Source: Bartonella tribocorum
GTDB lineage: Bacteria > Pseudomonadota > Alphaproteobacteria > Rhizobiales > Rhizobiaceae
NCBI RefSeq assembly: GCF_002777915.1
Contig: NZ_NJGE01000005.1
Span: 84,688-118,268 of the forward strand
DNA: 33,581 nt
Direction of reading: 5' to 3'
The notes beneath the pieces were generated by a model. It did not search any database. It saw only the letters and a list, made by a program, of their open reading frames with translations, and was not told the DNA's origin. This document shows, one piece after another, positions 1 to 8,355 of the stretch (position 1 is the first letter of the stretch; each line of letters opens with the position of its first letter). A program made the position numbers and the translations under genes.

Positions 1-2
1 AA

Positions 3-563
3 AATATGCAATTTCACCGCCGATGGATATTTTTTGGAAAAAAGGGAATAAACTGCGACCTTCACATAGACTGCTTCTCCACAAGCGCTTGGCTTATAAT
101 GATCCGCGGCCAAAAAACCTTTAGAGCTATATCTCCCCTGCAGCGCCATGAAATAAGCATGACTGCATCCTTATTTAACGAAGAAACTGTTACTGATTTA
201 GCCAACAAACATATTGATATATTAGAATATGTCTTAACTCCAAGCACTATACTTTACGTCCCCACGGGCTGGGTTCATGAAATTCGAAACGACAGCAATA
301 ATATTATGATCACTGGGGGATTTACAGCCCAGCAACATGCGATACGTTTCTATAAAAATTACCATGCTTATATATCAAAGAACTCATACGAAAGCGACCT
401 TGTCTTCGTCGACTACCTTAACCAATTAAATCGTAGCGAGATCACGTTGTCCGAGGAGGTCAGAGACTCCATTCATGAAGAATTGGCGTATACGCAGGAA
501 AAAATACAGCTGTTAAAACAAAAAGAAAAAATTTATGCAGACTTGTTAAGTAAAGTCAGTTAG
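3..563 (+). CDS. JmjC/cupin_8-like Fe(II)/2-oxoglutarate oxygenase, 5' end outside window
   Basis: The frame is open to the left edge, so the N-terminus is probably missing. The ATG at base 6 falls just before the core barrel, whereas these proteins normally have about 100 residues upstream. Counting from that ATG, the metal triad is visible as H20-I-D22 and H91 (in YVPTGWVHE). K37 in GQKTFRAISP is the likely 2-oxoglutarate-binding lysine. The last 40 residues are charged and helical (coiled-coil-like). Family members hydroxylate protein, peptide or small-molecule substrates; the substrate here is unknown. The next gene starts 7 bases after the stop, so this is the first visible gene of an operon that also encodes a second JmjC-like protein and an HExxH-type hydroxylase. 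The family call is firm; the role as a tailoring enzyme is inferred from context. Confidence 0.7.
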   Translation, partial: NMQFHRRWIFFGKKGINCDLHIDCFSTSAWLIMIRGQKTFRAISPLQRHEISMTASLFNEETVTDLANKHIDILEYVLTPSTILYVPTGWVHEIRNDSNNIMITGGFTAQQHAIRFYKNYHAYISKNSYESDLVFVDYLNQLNRSEITLSEEVRDSIHEELAYTQEKIQLLKQKEKIYADLLSKVS

Positions 564-570
564 TTAGGCT

Positions 571-1913
571 ATGAAAAAAATAAATATAGCCATTGATGTA
601 CTGCCTTACAAACATAATATCTGGTCTATTTGTGATTATAGCGGAGAGCAGGTATACCACAAATGCGCGCTGCCACTCTTTTGTGTAAAAAATGGTACAC
701 CGATTTGTATCGGAGCGAGGGATGTAGAACAAAATGAAAAAGAGCTAACTATATCTATAAAAGAAAACTTGTTTTGGAATAATGGCGAGCAAGTCTATGC
801 AGAGGATTACGTTCGGGCTATTGATTTCATTCAACATGATGAAGGGAATAGATATCAAAAAATTCTATCATCGTTACCCACGAAAAAAAGCCTACGCAAA
901 TTAATGATAAATACAGTTTCACTTTACATACAAAATATTATGATCCATTCCTCATAAACTATTTATCACTAATTAATTTTTCACCTAAACATAAAACAAA
1001 TGACAATTTGTATGCTGGTCCGTATTTTTTTAGTGAAAATACGGAAAATGGCTATAAACTGCAGACCAATGAATTTTTTAAGCTGAAAGAAAAGATAAAT
1101 TGTGTAGAAAATATCCAATTCATACTGATAAAATCAGACAAAGATGCAAAAAAGTTCTTTGATGGAACAGTTGACGTCACATGCAATACGGCGTTAGATC
1201 TGAATAAGTTTTCATATTTTAGTCAATTGCCAAACTTTTCTACAGGTGAAGATATTTTGGTTATGCTATTATCGCCCGGGGATAAACACCATGAGTTAAG
1301 CTCCGATATCACATCACTTATATCGCTGGCTATAGATCGCAATACTATCTCAAAAAATTACCACAATCAACTCTCTTGCTTTAGCTCCTTTCTTGATTTT
1401 TATTATGACAAAACAAGCGAGGGCATAATAAATCATCCGAAAAATATACAGGAATGTATTAACCTAGATATTTCGTATGAAAATTATTATCCTAACTACG
1501 AAATTCTAACCCAGATTGCGAAACAACTCTCCAAGTATAATATCAATGTTACACTCCATGAAGACGCATACGGGCACTGGACCTCCCACTGCCATTTACG
1601 TTTTGAAATTCGAAGACTCCCCCATGGCAGCTCGATACAAATTATACGTTCTGAATTAAGTAAAATAAGACAAAGCAATAAGTATCACGATTGTATAAAA
1701 AAAATTTATTCAGCTCTATTTGATAAGAATTATCTTAGAAAACACCAGTTTATATTCGAAAAGATAGATCACTTCTTGCGATTAAATACGACATATATAC
1801 CCTTGTTTAGGCTACCTGTTGGATTTCTGTATAATGATAAACTTCGACATGAGACTCTATTTTCAATAGGAAATTATATCACCTATAGGAACAATAATGA
1901 AAATAAAACTTAA
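571..1913 (+). pseudogene. SgrR/SBP_bac_5-like solute-binding protein, split by a -1 frameshift
   Basis: Two open frames (571-957 and the frame ending at 1913) together encode one protein of about 447 residues. The first frame ends in junk after PTKK, while the second is open back to the same point and reads KPTQINDKYSFTLHTKYYDP. One extra A in the A7 run at 883-889 would join them. The N-terminal half resembles peptide-binding proteins (KENLFWNNGEQVYAEDYVRA). The C-terminal end (TYIPLFRLPVGFLYNDKL) is also typical of family 5 binding proteins. There is no signal peptide or lipobox, so the protein would be cytosolic, as in the binding-domain half of SgrR. No SgrR-type DNA-binding domain is visible. 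The 3' end overlaps the ThiF-like gene by 17 bases. It may be a broken gene, a gene expressed by slippage, or a sequencing artefact. A peptide-holding role in the pathway is only a guess. Confidence 0.65.
883..890 (+). other. Homopolymer A7-G at the frame break of the SBP-like gene
   Basis: Seven A residues followed by G. In the upstream frame the codons are ACG AAA AAA AGC. Slipping back one base, or one extra A in the transcript, gives ACG AAA AAA AAG CCT and restores the long downstream frame. A-runs are known sites of bacterial transcriptional slippage and -1 frameshifting. No stimulatory stem was sought by folding. Confidence 0.5.
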
Positions 1914-2865
1914 ATGCCCTGTGGTATATACAAGCAAAGGTATATTTTTATTATCAAACAATAACTATGGTATAAACTGCAGCATAGGCGATCATTTATC
2001 CGACATACTCATACAGCTTGAAAAAGGCATTGCTTATAGCGATATACAAACGCTTTTGAAGGATGACCAATTTGCGGATATCTTCTTTAAATTAAAAGAT
2101 AAAAATCTATTGATATGTACAACCGATAGCTATCAGGGAACAAGCCTAGAAAAATCCTACGATTTTTTTAATTTTCATTTTGCGAATTTTGACACCTCTT
2201 TTTCATTTTTAGATGATATCCATGTTGCGATTGTCGGTTGTGGCGGTATCGGCTGCAATGTTGCTATGTGCTTAGCAACCGCTGGTATTAGAAAAATAAG
2301 CTTAGTTGACTTTGACCAAGTCCAGCCCAGCAATCTAAACTGTCAATTTGCGTATAATCTGTCAGATATAGGGAAGAGCAAAACAAAGTGTTTACAAGAA
2401 AAACTTTTTAATATTAATCCAACGCTTGATATCAACATCTATGAAAAAAAAGTCTCTAAAGCAACTGATCTTTCTCCTTTGAGCACAGATGTTAAGCTTA
2501 TAGTATGCGCCATTGATACCCCACCCATCTGCGCCTCTATCTATTGCCTTGAATACACTATACAAAATAATATGAACATTATATTTGGCTCAACCGGATA
2601 CACTACGATAGCTGTAGGTCCTCTCCTAGTATCGCATGCCGCACGCTGCAATTACTTAACCAGTTTAGAAGCGAATTTAGCCAAAAAAGCGTCTATAGTA
2701 TCTGGCTCCTTGTCATCGACGAATTTACTCGTTTGCGCTATATTAGGAAATGAAATTATAAACTTTTTTTACCCGTTTTCCAACAACATGTTATTAAACA
2801 GAAAGCGAATTTATGCTCCGATTAGTATGCAAGTCCTAGAGGAGAAAAGCTATGACAGTGACTAA
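1897..2865 (+). CDS. ThiF/MoeB/MccB-family adenylating enzyme
   Basis: 322 residues. Residues 1 to about 100 form a small domain resembling the N-terminal peptide-clamp (RRE-like) region of MccB-type enzymes. Residues 108-300 are a ThiF fold: nucleotide loop GCGGIG (114-119), acidic strand VDFD (137-140), the SNLN motif (145-148), K160 in IGKSKTK, and the likely Mg-binding D207 in CAIDTP. The Arg expected directly after SNLN is C149 (TGT at 2341-2343). No paired CxxC zinc motif is present. Such enzymes adenylate a peptide or protein C-terminus; MccB in microcin C synthesis is the closest concept, and the neighbouring MFS genes fit a peptide-product cluster. The ATG lies inside the end of the previous gene, and the next gene starts within the last 14 bases of this one, suggesting translational coupling. 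Activity is uncertain because of C149. Confidence 0.75.
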   Translation: MKIKLKCPVVYTSKGIFLLSNNNYGINCSIGDHLSDILIQLEKGIAYSDIQTLLKDDQFADIFFKLKDKNLLICTTDSYQGTSLEKSYDFFNFHFANFDTSFSFLDDIHVAIVGCGGIGCNVAMCLATAGIRKISLVDFDQVQPSNLNCQFAYNLSDIGKSKTKCLQEKLFNINPTLDINIYEKKVSKATDLSPLSTDVKLIVCAIDTPPICASIYCLEYTIQNNMNIIFGSTGYTTIAVGPLLVSHAARCNYLTSLEANLAKKASIVSGSLSSTNLLVCAILGNEIINFFYPFSNNMLLNRKRIYAPISMQVLEEKSYDSD

Positions 2866-3670
2866 AAAAAGTTTTTTTTCATTAATTTTGAATAAAGCGG
2901 TCATAGATGAAGAAATATTCGTATGGAAAATTTTCTGTGAACGCTCATCTACCTCCTCGTTAAACAAAAAGCTATATAATATACCTTACCCATAAAACCT
3001 CGCGGAAAAAATTGTCTATTATGATATAGAAAATAAGGATATTTACGATCCGATCGTAAAATTTATTTCAGAAGCCTTTGTGAAGCAAAATGAAAATTTT
3101 TCTGGGTTAAGTTTTTCAAAAAATAATTCATATAAAGAAAAAATTAGCACAGCATTAAACATATTGGACACAGCAACCCCTATTCTTGGTTACGCCTTAA
3201 ATAAATTTGTTAAACAAATACTTATAGTTGACAGCACGGTGTTGATTGCAACAAGTTCTCTTGCTTTCTTAGGACTTATAGTAATTTCTCCAAAAAATGA
3301 ATGGACACTCTATGATTATATGGAGAATCTAGTCCATGAGCTATCACACATAGAGCTATATATAAAGCAACTAATTGATCCATTGGTAGCAACCGATGCG
3401 TTACTGCATAGCCCCTTTCGACTCCAAAAACGGCCAGCCAATGCAGTATTTCACGCCATGTTTGTGCTAGCTCGTATAGTCCTGTATCTTGATGGAATCT
3501 ACCAGCATGACATTGAATGTGCCGTTTACCAAAACCACATGGCGCGCTTGATCTCATTATTAACCGAAACTGCTGAACAATTTGAGGACAGCAGCTGCCT
3601 GACACCCTACGGGCGCAATCTTATGGATGACATTCAAAATCTATTGCTAAAGGTACAAGGAAAATATTAA
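2852..3670 (+). pseudogene. aKG-HExxH-type peptide beta-hydroxylase-like protein, interrupted by an in-frame stop
   Basis: The natural start is ATG 2852, preceded by the Shine-Dalgarno-like GAGGAGAAAAGCT and overlapping the ThiF gene. The frame runs 47 codons, meets TAA at 2993-2995, then continues in the same frame to 3670, giving a 272-residue composite. A GTG at 3080 could start a 196-residue product but has no clear ribosome-binding site. In composite numbering the motif HELSH is at 162-166 (H162, E163, H166). It is followed by IDPLV and by HSPFRLQKRPANAVFHAMFV, which matches the conserved pattern of the HExxH peptide-modification family (TIGR04267-like). Family members act as iron/2-oxoglutarate hydroxylases of ribosomal peptides. 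The reading stop could be a real nonsense mutation, read-through or an error. The next gene begins one base after the stop. Confidence 0.7.
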
Positions 3671-3671
3671 C

Positions 3672-4481
3672 ATGATATACTTTTCCAATGAGCATGAATT
3701 CAACGAAGTAGCAAGACAACAACCACTCACCGATAAATGTTTTTTGATAAAAAATTATTGTAAAAATTGGCAACTATATACTATGTTCAGCTTCTCAAAT
3801 ATTATTAGCCTATTTGGCAACGATGAGATTTTCATTGAAAAAGGAATAAATTGCCCTACAAGAGAACAAGTCACTATCAAAGAGTACATTGAGAAAATAT
3901 TATCTGGAGAAAAATCAATTGGCAATTGGTCCTGGCAACCACATTTAGTCTATAATGATTTACTAGAGCATAGTTTTACACTGCCCGAATTCATCACGCT
4001 GCACTCCCTAGACCAATCTTTAATAGGCTCTCTTATTCTAACTCCTTGGGTTTTAATATCAGCGCCGGAAACTGTCACTGCCATGCATAAAGATATGCTC
4101 AGCGTTAATGGAATTGTTGGGCAATTAGAAGGCTTGAAAGAATTTACCTTGGTCGCCCCACCCCATAACCTTGAAGAAGGGAAATTTTATAGTCGTTCTG
4201 AATTAGAAAAAAATCAAGTTGAGTTTACACAAGTTATCCTAGAACCCGGAGATTTTTTATACTTTCCTATGAATTGGTGGCATCAAGCGAAAACCATTCA
4301 GAATTCAATCACTTTTATTCATAGCACAGTGAATGAGACTAACCTTCAATGTTTTTTAAATGATACAATTTTATATATGCCAGCCTATCTACAAAGACTA
4401 CAGTCAAATGCTAAAAAAAGAAACTATTTTGGTCGAAAAATAAAGTGGATATCAAATGGTTTTCGTATCCTCGAGGGGTAA
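3672..4481 (+). CDS. JmjC/cupin_8-like Fe(II)/2-oxoglutarate oxygenase
   Basis: 269 residues and apparently complete. The metal triad is H139-K-D141 plus H204 (YFPMNWWHQ), and K156 in GLKEFTLVAPP is the likely 2-oxoglutarate lysine. It has the same barrel pattern as the first gene of the window, so the cluster encodes two JmjC-like oxygenases besides the HExxH protein. The N-terminal 120 residues are an AT-rich, family-specific cap. The ATG lies one base after the previous stop, so it is probably translated by coupling. The substrate is unknown; hydroxylation of a peptide or pathway intermediate is inferred from the neighbours. Confidence 0.75.
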   Translation: MIYFSNEHEFNEVARQQPLTDKCFLIKNYCKNWQLYTMFSFSNIISLFGNDEIFIEKGINCPTREQVTIKEYIEKILSGEKSIGNWSWQPHLVYNDLLEHSFTLPEFITLHSLDQSLIGSLILTPWVLISAPETVTAMHKDMLSVNGIVGQLEGLKEFTLVAPPHNLEEGKFYSRSELEKNQVEFTQVILEPGDFLYFPMNWWHQAKTIQNSITFIHSTVNETNLQCFLNDTILYMPAYLQRLQSNAKKRNYFGRKIKWISNGFRILEG

Positions 4482-4487
4482 TAAAAA

Positions 4488-5714
4488 ATGTTCCTAGATG
4501 AATTTAAAAAGCGTATAGAACTTTTTAAAAATAAAAACTTTTTATATTTTACCTTAAGTGGTTTTTGCGCTACTTTCGGAAATGGCCTAAGCTATATTGT
4601 GCTTTCATGGTTTGCTTATAATCGGACCAACTCGATTCAAGGCATTGCTTTAATGATGTTTTGCATATGGATGCCAAGCATCCTATTTGCACCTTTATTT
4701 GGTTACCTTGCCGACCGCTATGATCGTAAAGTGCAAATTATCCTTTCCAATCTTGTGCGTGGTTTTGCTATTATCACCTGGGTCCTTTTATGGCAAATAG
4801 ACATAAAAATCGACCTTATGGTTTTATGCACTTTGCTTGGCATTTTTGTTTCTTTTTATATGCCTTGTGCTATTCCTTTTATCAGCAGTATCATCCCCAA
4901 AGAAGACCTCATAAAGGCCAATGCGACTATTGATATGGTTTATGAATTCGGCACCATTATCGGCATGGGAATAAGCGGCCTTATCCTTTACTTTGCAGGT
5001 ATGGAAAATACACTCCTTATAGGCGGAGTCTTTTTTATTATCGCTGGCTTATTTAATTTTGCCCTTACCCCAGTTTTTACGCCTGACAATGAAGAGGGTT
5101 CTAGGCCTGCACAAAATTGGTGGCAAAGCTATATCAGTGCCCTTGGCTATTTCAGGCGTACACCAGAACTTTACATGCCTTATTTGACGCAAATGCTGAT
5201 CATGGTCTTGCTTATGACCATTCCGATTATTCTCGTACCCTATACGCGAGAAGTCTTACATGCGGATACACAAACTTTTGCCTTCTATGAAATGCTCTAT
5301 TCGCTAGGAGTTGTCGTGGGGGCGTTTTTTGCACCACTTGTTTCGCAAAAAATCAATATCCGCAACACGCTTGCGCTTTTGCTTGCTCTTATGGCGCTTT
5401 GCCTATTGGTACTTTTTATCAATACGTATATTATTATCGGCTTCCCAATTTATTTTTTAATTGGCGTCGGCCTATCAAGCTGGGGCCTTGCCATTTCACT
5501 TGCACAGCTCAATTGCGATATAGAATATCAAGGCCGCCTTCAAGCAAGCTTTAATGGAATTTCCGGTCTTTTCATTTTGGGCTTATACCTCCTTATGGCC
5601 TATGGCGAAGGCAATCTGCCTGTGCAAAGCATTTATCTTGCTCAATCTGTACTAGCCTTCATCGCCATTTTAGTCATCCTTTTTTATCGCAAAGGAAACA
5701 AGCCCACCATGTAG
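4488..5714 (+). CDS. MFS transporter (EntS/MFS_3-like exporter)
   Basis: 408 residues with about 12 hydrophobic segments and the MFS loop 2-3 signature GYLADRYDRK near residues 72-81. Length and pattern match drug or siderophore exporters of the EntS type. A start with 6 bases of spacing from the previous stop keeps it in the operon. From here the base composition looks less AT-rich than in 1-4481. In microcin-C-like clusters an MFS exporter (MccC) gives both export and self-immunity, so a product-export role is plausible here but not shown. Confidence 0.85.
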   Translation: MFLDEFKKRIELFKNKNFLYFTLSGFCATFGNGLSYIVLSWFAYNRTNSIQGIALMMFCIWMPSILFAPLFGYLADRYDRKVQIILSNLVRGFAIITWVLLWQIDIKIDLMVLCTLLGIFVSFYMPCAIPFISSIIPKEDLIKANATIDMVYEFGTIIGMGISGLILYFAGMENTLLIGGVFFIIAGLFNFALTPVFTPDNEEGSRPAQNWWQSYISALGYFRRTPELYMPYLTQMLIMVLLMTIPIILVPYTREVLHADTQTFAFYEMLYSLGVVVGAFFAPLVSQKINIRNTLALLLALMALCLLVLFINTYIIIGFPIYFLIGVGLSSWGLAISLAQLNCDIEYQGRLQASFNGISGLFILGLYLLMAYGEGNLPVQSIYLAQSVLAFIAILVILFYRKGNKPTM

Positions 5715-5720
5715 GAAACC

Positions 5721-7022
5721 GTGACTTTTACTCTGCAGATTCCACAAGCGCATACCGTTTCTCTTTATTTGCATATTCCCTTTTGTGAAACCATCTGTTC
5801 CTTCTGTCCCTTTCAAAAAGGAGCCTACAAGCGCGTTAAGCAAATCGAATCTTATATGTCAGCGCTTACCACAGAGATCAGAAACAAAGAAAACTTCATT
5901 CGCTCGCTTAGAGGTCCCATCCGCAGCATCTATATAGGGGGCGGCACACCGTCTCTCTTGTCCGCAGACAATATCCGCCACATCGGAAAAGTATTGCATG
6001 CCGAATTTGAGCTCTCTTCCTTAGCCGAGTTTACACTGGAAAGCGAACCGAAGAGCGTCACACGTGATAAACTTTATGCTGCCCGTGAGATCGGCGTTAA
6101 CCGGATAAGCTTCGGTGTACAGAGTTTCATTGAGCGTTTCCGATCATTGTTTAACCTCACCTCAACACGTGAACAAATCAAAAATACCGTGGCCTGGTCA
6201 CAAGAGATAATTGGACACGTCGGTTTCGACCTACTATATGGCATGCACAGTCAGCAAGCCGAAGAACTATTATACGATTTGAAGCAAGCAAGCCAGCTTC
6301 ACCCTGAAACCATCAACCTCTATGCAATCAACAATCTGGCTATCACGTCGCAACTGCATAAGTCTTACGCACAAAAAGGGCTGAAACCGTCCAGCCTACA
6401 ACATCGACAGATGCTTCGATTATTTAGCGACATCGTTATGCGCAGCTGCGGCTATGCGCCGTGTAATGGGCATTCCTATATCAAAATTTCCAATAACACT
6501 CCTCTAAAGCTTGCTAAAACCAGTTCAGCTAATTATTTCTGCTATCACAAATATTTGCATGGTTATCATGATGATTATGTGGTTGGTTTTGGGGCGTCAG
6601 CACAGTCGATTCTCGGCTCACTCGTCACACGAGCCAATCCCAGTCGAAGCGAATATATTACCGACATACAACTTAAAGGCAAATCAAAAGTGTACTACAA
6701 TTGGGTATCAGCGGAGCAACAAGCCTCCAAGGCTTTGTGTATGCGGCTACCTTATAACGGCTACACCAAAAAAGAAAGAATTGACTGGACCGCACTCCCC
6801 TCTTTCGTATATAATGATCTACAGCAGCTCATAGGTGCAGGTCTCATTGCAGAAAGTGATAACGATCTCCAGCTGACTCAGCGTGGTTGGCAATGGTATT
6901 CCAACCTTCTGTATTTTCTTCTCCCTCAGGCAGATAGGAATATCTTGGACGACTATGTCGCAAACATGCTGAATACAACCGCCGTACTTGATGGACCAGC
7001 GGAAATCTGTGTGGCATCTTAA
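5721..7022 (+). CDS. HemW/HutW-like radical SAM enzyme
   Basis: 433 residues starting at GTG 5721. The radical SAM cluster motif CxxxCxxC is clear in HIPFCETICSFCPF (near residues 20-30). GGGTPS (SAM binding), ESEP, GVNRISFGVQSF and GFDLLYGM follow in the order seen in coproporphyrinogen-oxidase-like enzymes. A HemN_C-like region ends the protein (LQLTQRGWQWYSNLLYF). The CxFCPF spacing recalls HutW/ChuW heme enzymes; class C radical SAM methylases of natural-product pathways share the same fold. Which of these it resembles most needs a tree. It sits between two MFS genes with 6 and 10 bases of spacing. I infer a tailoring or cofactor role in the cluster; a separate heme-related role is the alternative. 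Confidence 0.8.
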   Translation: MTFTLQIPQAHTVSLYLHIPFCETICSFCPFQKGAYKRVKQIESYMSALTTEIRNKENFIRSLRGPIRSIYIGGGTPSLLSADNIRHIGKVLHAEFELSSLAEFTLESEPKSVTRDKLYAAREIGVNRISFGVQSFIERFRSLFNLTSTREQIKNTVAWSQEIIGHVGFDLLYGMHSQQAEELLYDLKQASQLHPETINLYAINNLAITSQLHKSYAQKGLKPSSLQHRQMLRLFSDIVMRSCGYAPCNGHSYIKISNNTPLKLAKTSSANYFCYHKYLHGYHDDYVVGFGASAQSILGSLVTRANPSRSEYITDIQLKGKSKVYYNWVSAEQQASKALCMRLPYNGYTKKERIDWTALPSFVYNDLQQLIGAGLIAESDNDLQLTQRGWQWYSNLLYFLLPQADRNILDDYVANMLNTTAVLDGPAEICVAS

Positions 7023-7032
7023 GGAGAACAGA

Positions 7033-8253
7033 ATGTTCACGCTTTTTGCCAACAAGAACATACGCTATTTTTGCCTAACCGTTAGTCTGCTAGCCCTACT
7101 CAGCGGTGCTTTGCGCACTGCCATCCCGCTATTAGCAAGACAATCTGGATATGGCGTAATTGGAGTAAGTTGGGCGCAAGGTCTCTTCTCATTAGCGTGG
7201 CCAATTTTCGGCATCCTTGCAGGCGCTTTACTTGATCGCTGCGACAAAATAAAACTTGCCACCTCGGCTCTCCTCATCTTCATGCTACTGCATATTGTCC
7301 TGTTCATACTGCTTATGATACAGATTGCTCCAGCCGAACAAATTTTCTTCTATGCAACCATTGCTGGATTCATCGTCGTTTCTGCCGAAGCTTATATAAT
7401 GACGATTCCACCACTTATCATGGAGGGAAAGCGATTGATGAGCTTCTACTCAATTGTCTTGTTTTTAGATTTCGGGGTCTCCTATTTTCTTGCCCCTGTC
7501 GTAACAAGCAGCATTTTAGCGCATAACACACTGCTATTTCTCGGCCTGTTAATCGTGCTTTTTATCACATTGATTTTTACCGCTCGCCGTGCTGTTCCGA
7601 CATCGCCAGCACTTGATAAAGAAAACATCTCTTTCCGTTATATCATTGCCGGCTTTCGTTTCATCTTTTCAAATCGGCATCTCACCTCCCTTACATTACT
7701 CACATTCTTTATATCGGTGGTATTTGGAGCATTCCTAACCTCATTCATCTTCTTCGTTACCGACAGTCGATATCTGGGCCTCCATAGCAGCCAATATGGC
7801 GTGATGTTTGCAGCCTACGCGCTTGGTACAATGGCAGGTGCCCTCTTTGCACCACGTATACGCTATGCACCGGTGCGCCTGGCTGTTCTCACTGACGGTT
7901 TAGGAACGGTTGTCTTGCTGCTGATTCCAGCCTTTTCAAAAAGTGCTGTCGTCGTATGGGGCGTCACCTTTATTGCTGGCGTTGGAGCAAGCTTATGGTT
8001 TATTGGTGTTACCGCCTTCAGGCAGCGCCTCACACCAAAGCAACTTCTCGGGCGCGCTAATTCTGCTTTTCGGGTGATAGGCTATGCTGGAATGCCGGTC
8101 GGAAGCTTTTTGGTTGGCGTCCTTGGTTCTTTTATATCATTGCAGTTTGCTGCCACCTTTATCGCTGGGCTACTCTTGGTGGCTATCGCGATAACGCTTC
8201 CATTTCTTTGGCAAGCTGATCATATAGACACCGCCACCCCTGCCACGAGGTAA
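7033..8253 (+). CDS. MFS transporter
   Basis: 406 residues, about 12 hydrophobic segments and a GALLDRCDK loop 2-3 motif. An in-frame ATG at 6988 would extend it back into the radical SAM gene, but AAGGAG at 7020-7025 sits correctly before ATG 7033, so I take 7033. It is the last gene of the operon and the second MFS protein in it. Possible roles are export of product, self-protection or uptake of a precursor. Its composition matches the radical SAM gene and differs from the AT-rich first half of the cluster. Confidence 0.85.
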   Translation: MFTLFANKNIRYFCLTVSLLALLSGALRTAIPLLARQSGYGVIGVSWAQGLFSLAWPIFGILAGALLDRCDKIKLATSALLIFMLLHIVLFILLMIQIAPAEQIFFYATIAGFIVVSAEAYIMTIPPLIMEGKRLMSFYSIVLFLDFGVSYFLAPVVTSSILAHNTLLFLGLLIVLFITLIFTARRAVPTSPALDKENISFRYIIAGFRFIFSNRHLTSLTLLTFFISVVFGAFLTSFIFFVTDSRYLGLHSSQYGVMFAAYALGTMAGALFAPRIRYAPVRLAVLTDGLGTVVLLLIPAFSKSAVVVWGVTFIAGVGASLWFIGVTAFRQRLTPKQLLGRANSAFRVIGYAGMPVGSFLVGVLGSFISLQFAATFIAGLLLVAIAITLPFLWQADHIDTATPATR

Positions 8254-8255
8254 CA

Positions 8256-8304
8256 GCTGCTTTTTAAAAACACACTGTAATTACAAGCGGCTTCAAAAAG
8301 CAGC
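8256..8304 (+). repeat. Inverted repeat just after the operon end
   Basis: GCTGCTTTTT (8256-8265) and AAAAAGCAGC (8295-8304) are perfect complements separated by 29 bases, directly after the stop of the last MFS gene. There is no T-run after the second arm, so it is at best a weak terminator or a messenger 3' stem. Confidence 0.3.
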
Positions 8305-8320
8305 CTTACTATAATATAAT
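8292..8320 (+). promoter_or_regulatory. Possible sigma-70-type promoter
   Basis: TTCAAA (8292-8297), a 17-base spacer and TATAAT (8315-8320). It lies downstream of the MFS operon and points into the 660-base spacer, upstream of the small ORF at 8356. AT-rich DNA makes chance matches likely. Confidence 0.3.
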
Positions 8321-8355
8321 ATTAGCTAGAGGGTTACATATATATCGCAATAATA

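Noticed and set aside
3276-3605. Minus-strand frame of 109 codons opposite the HExxH gene
   Set aside because: Shadow of the coding strand, which carries the recognisable active-site motif.
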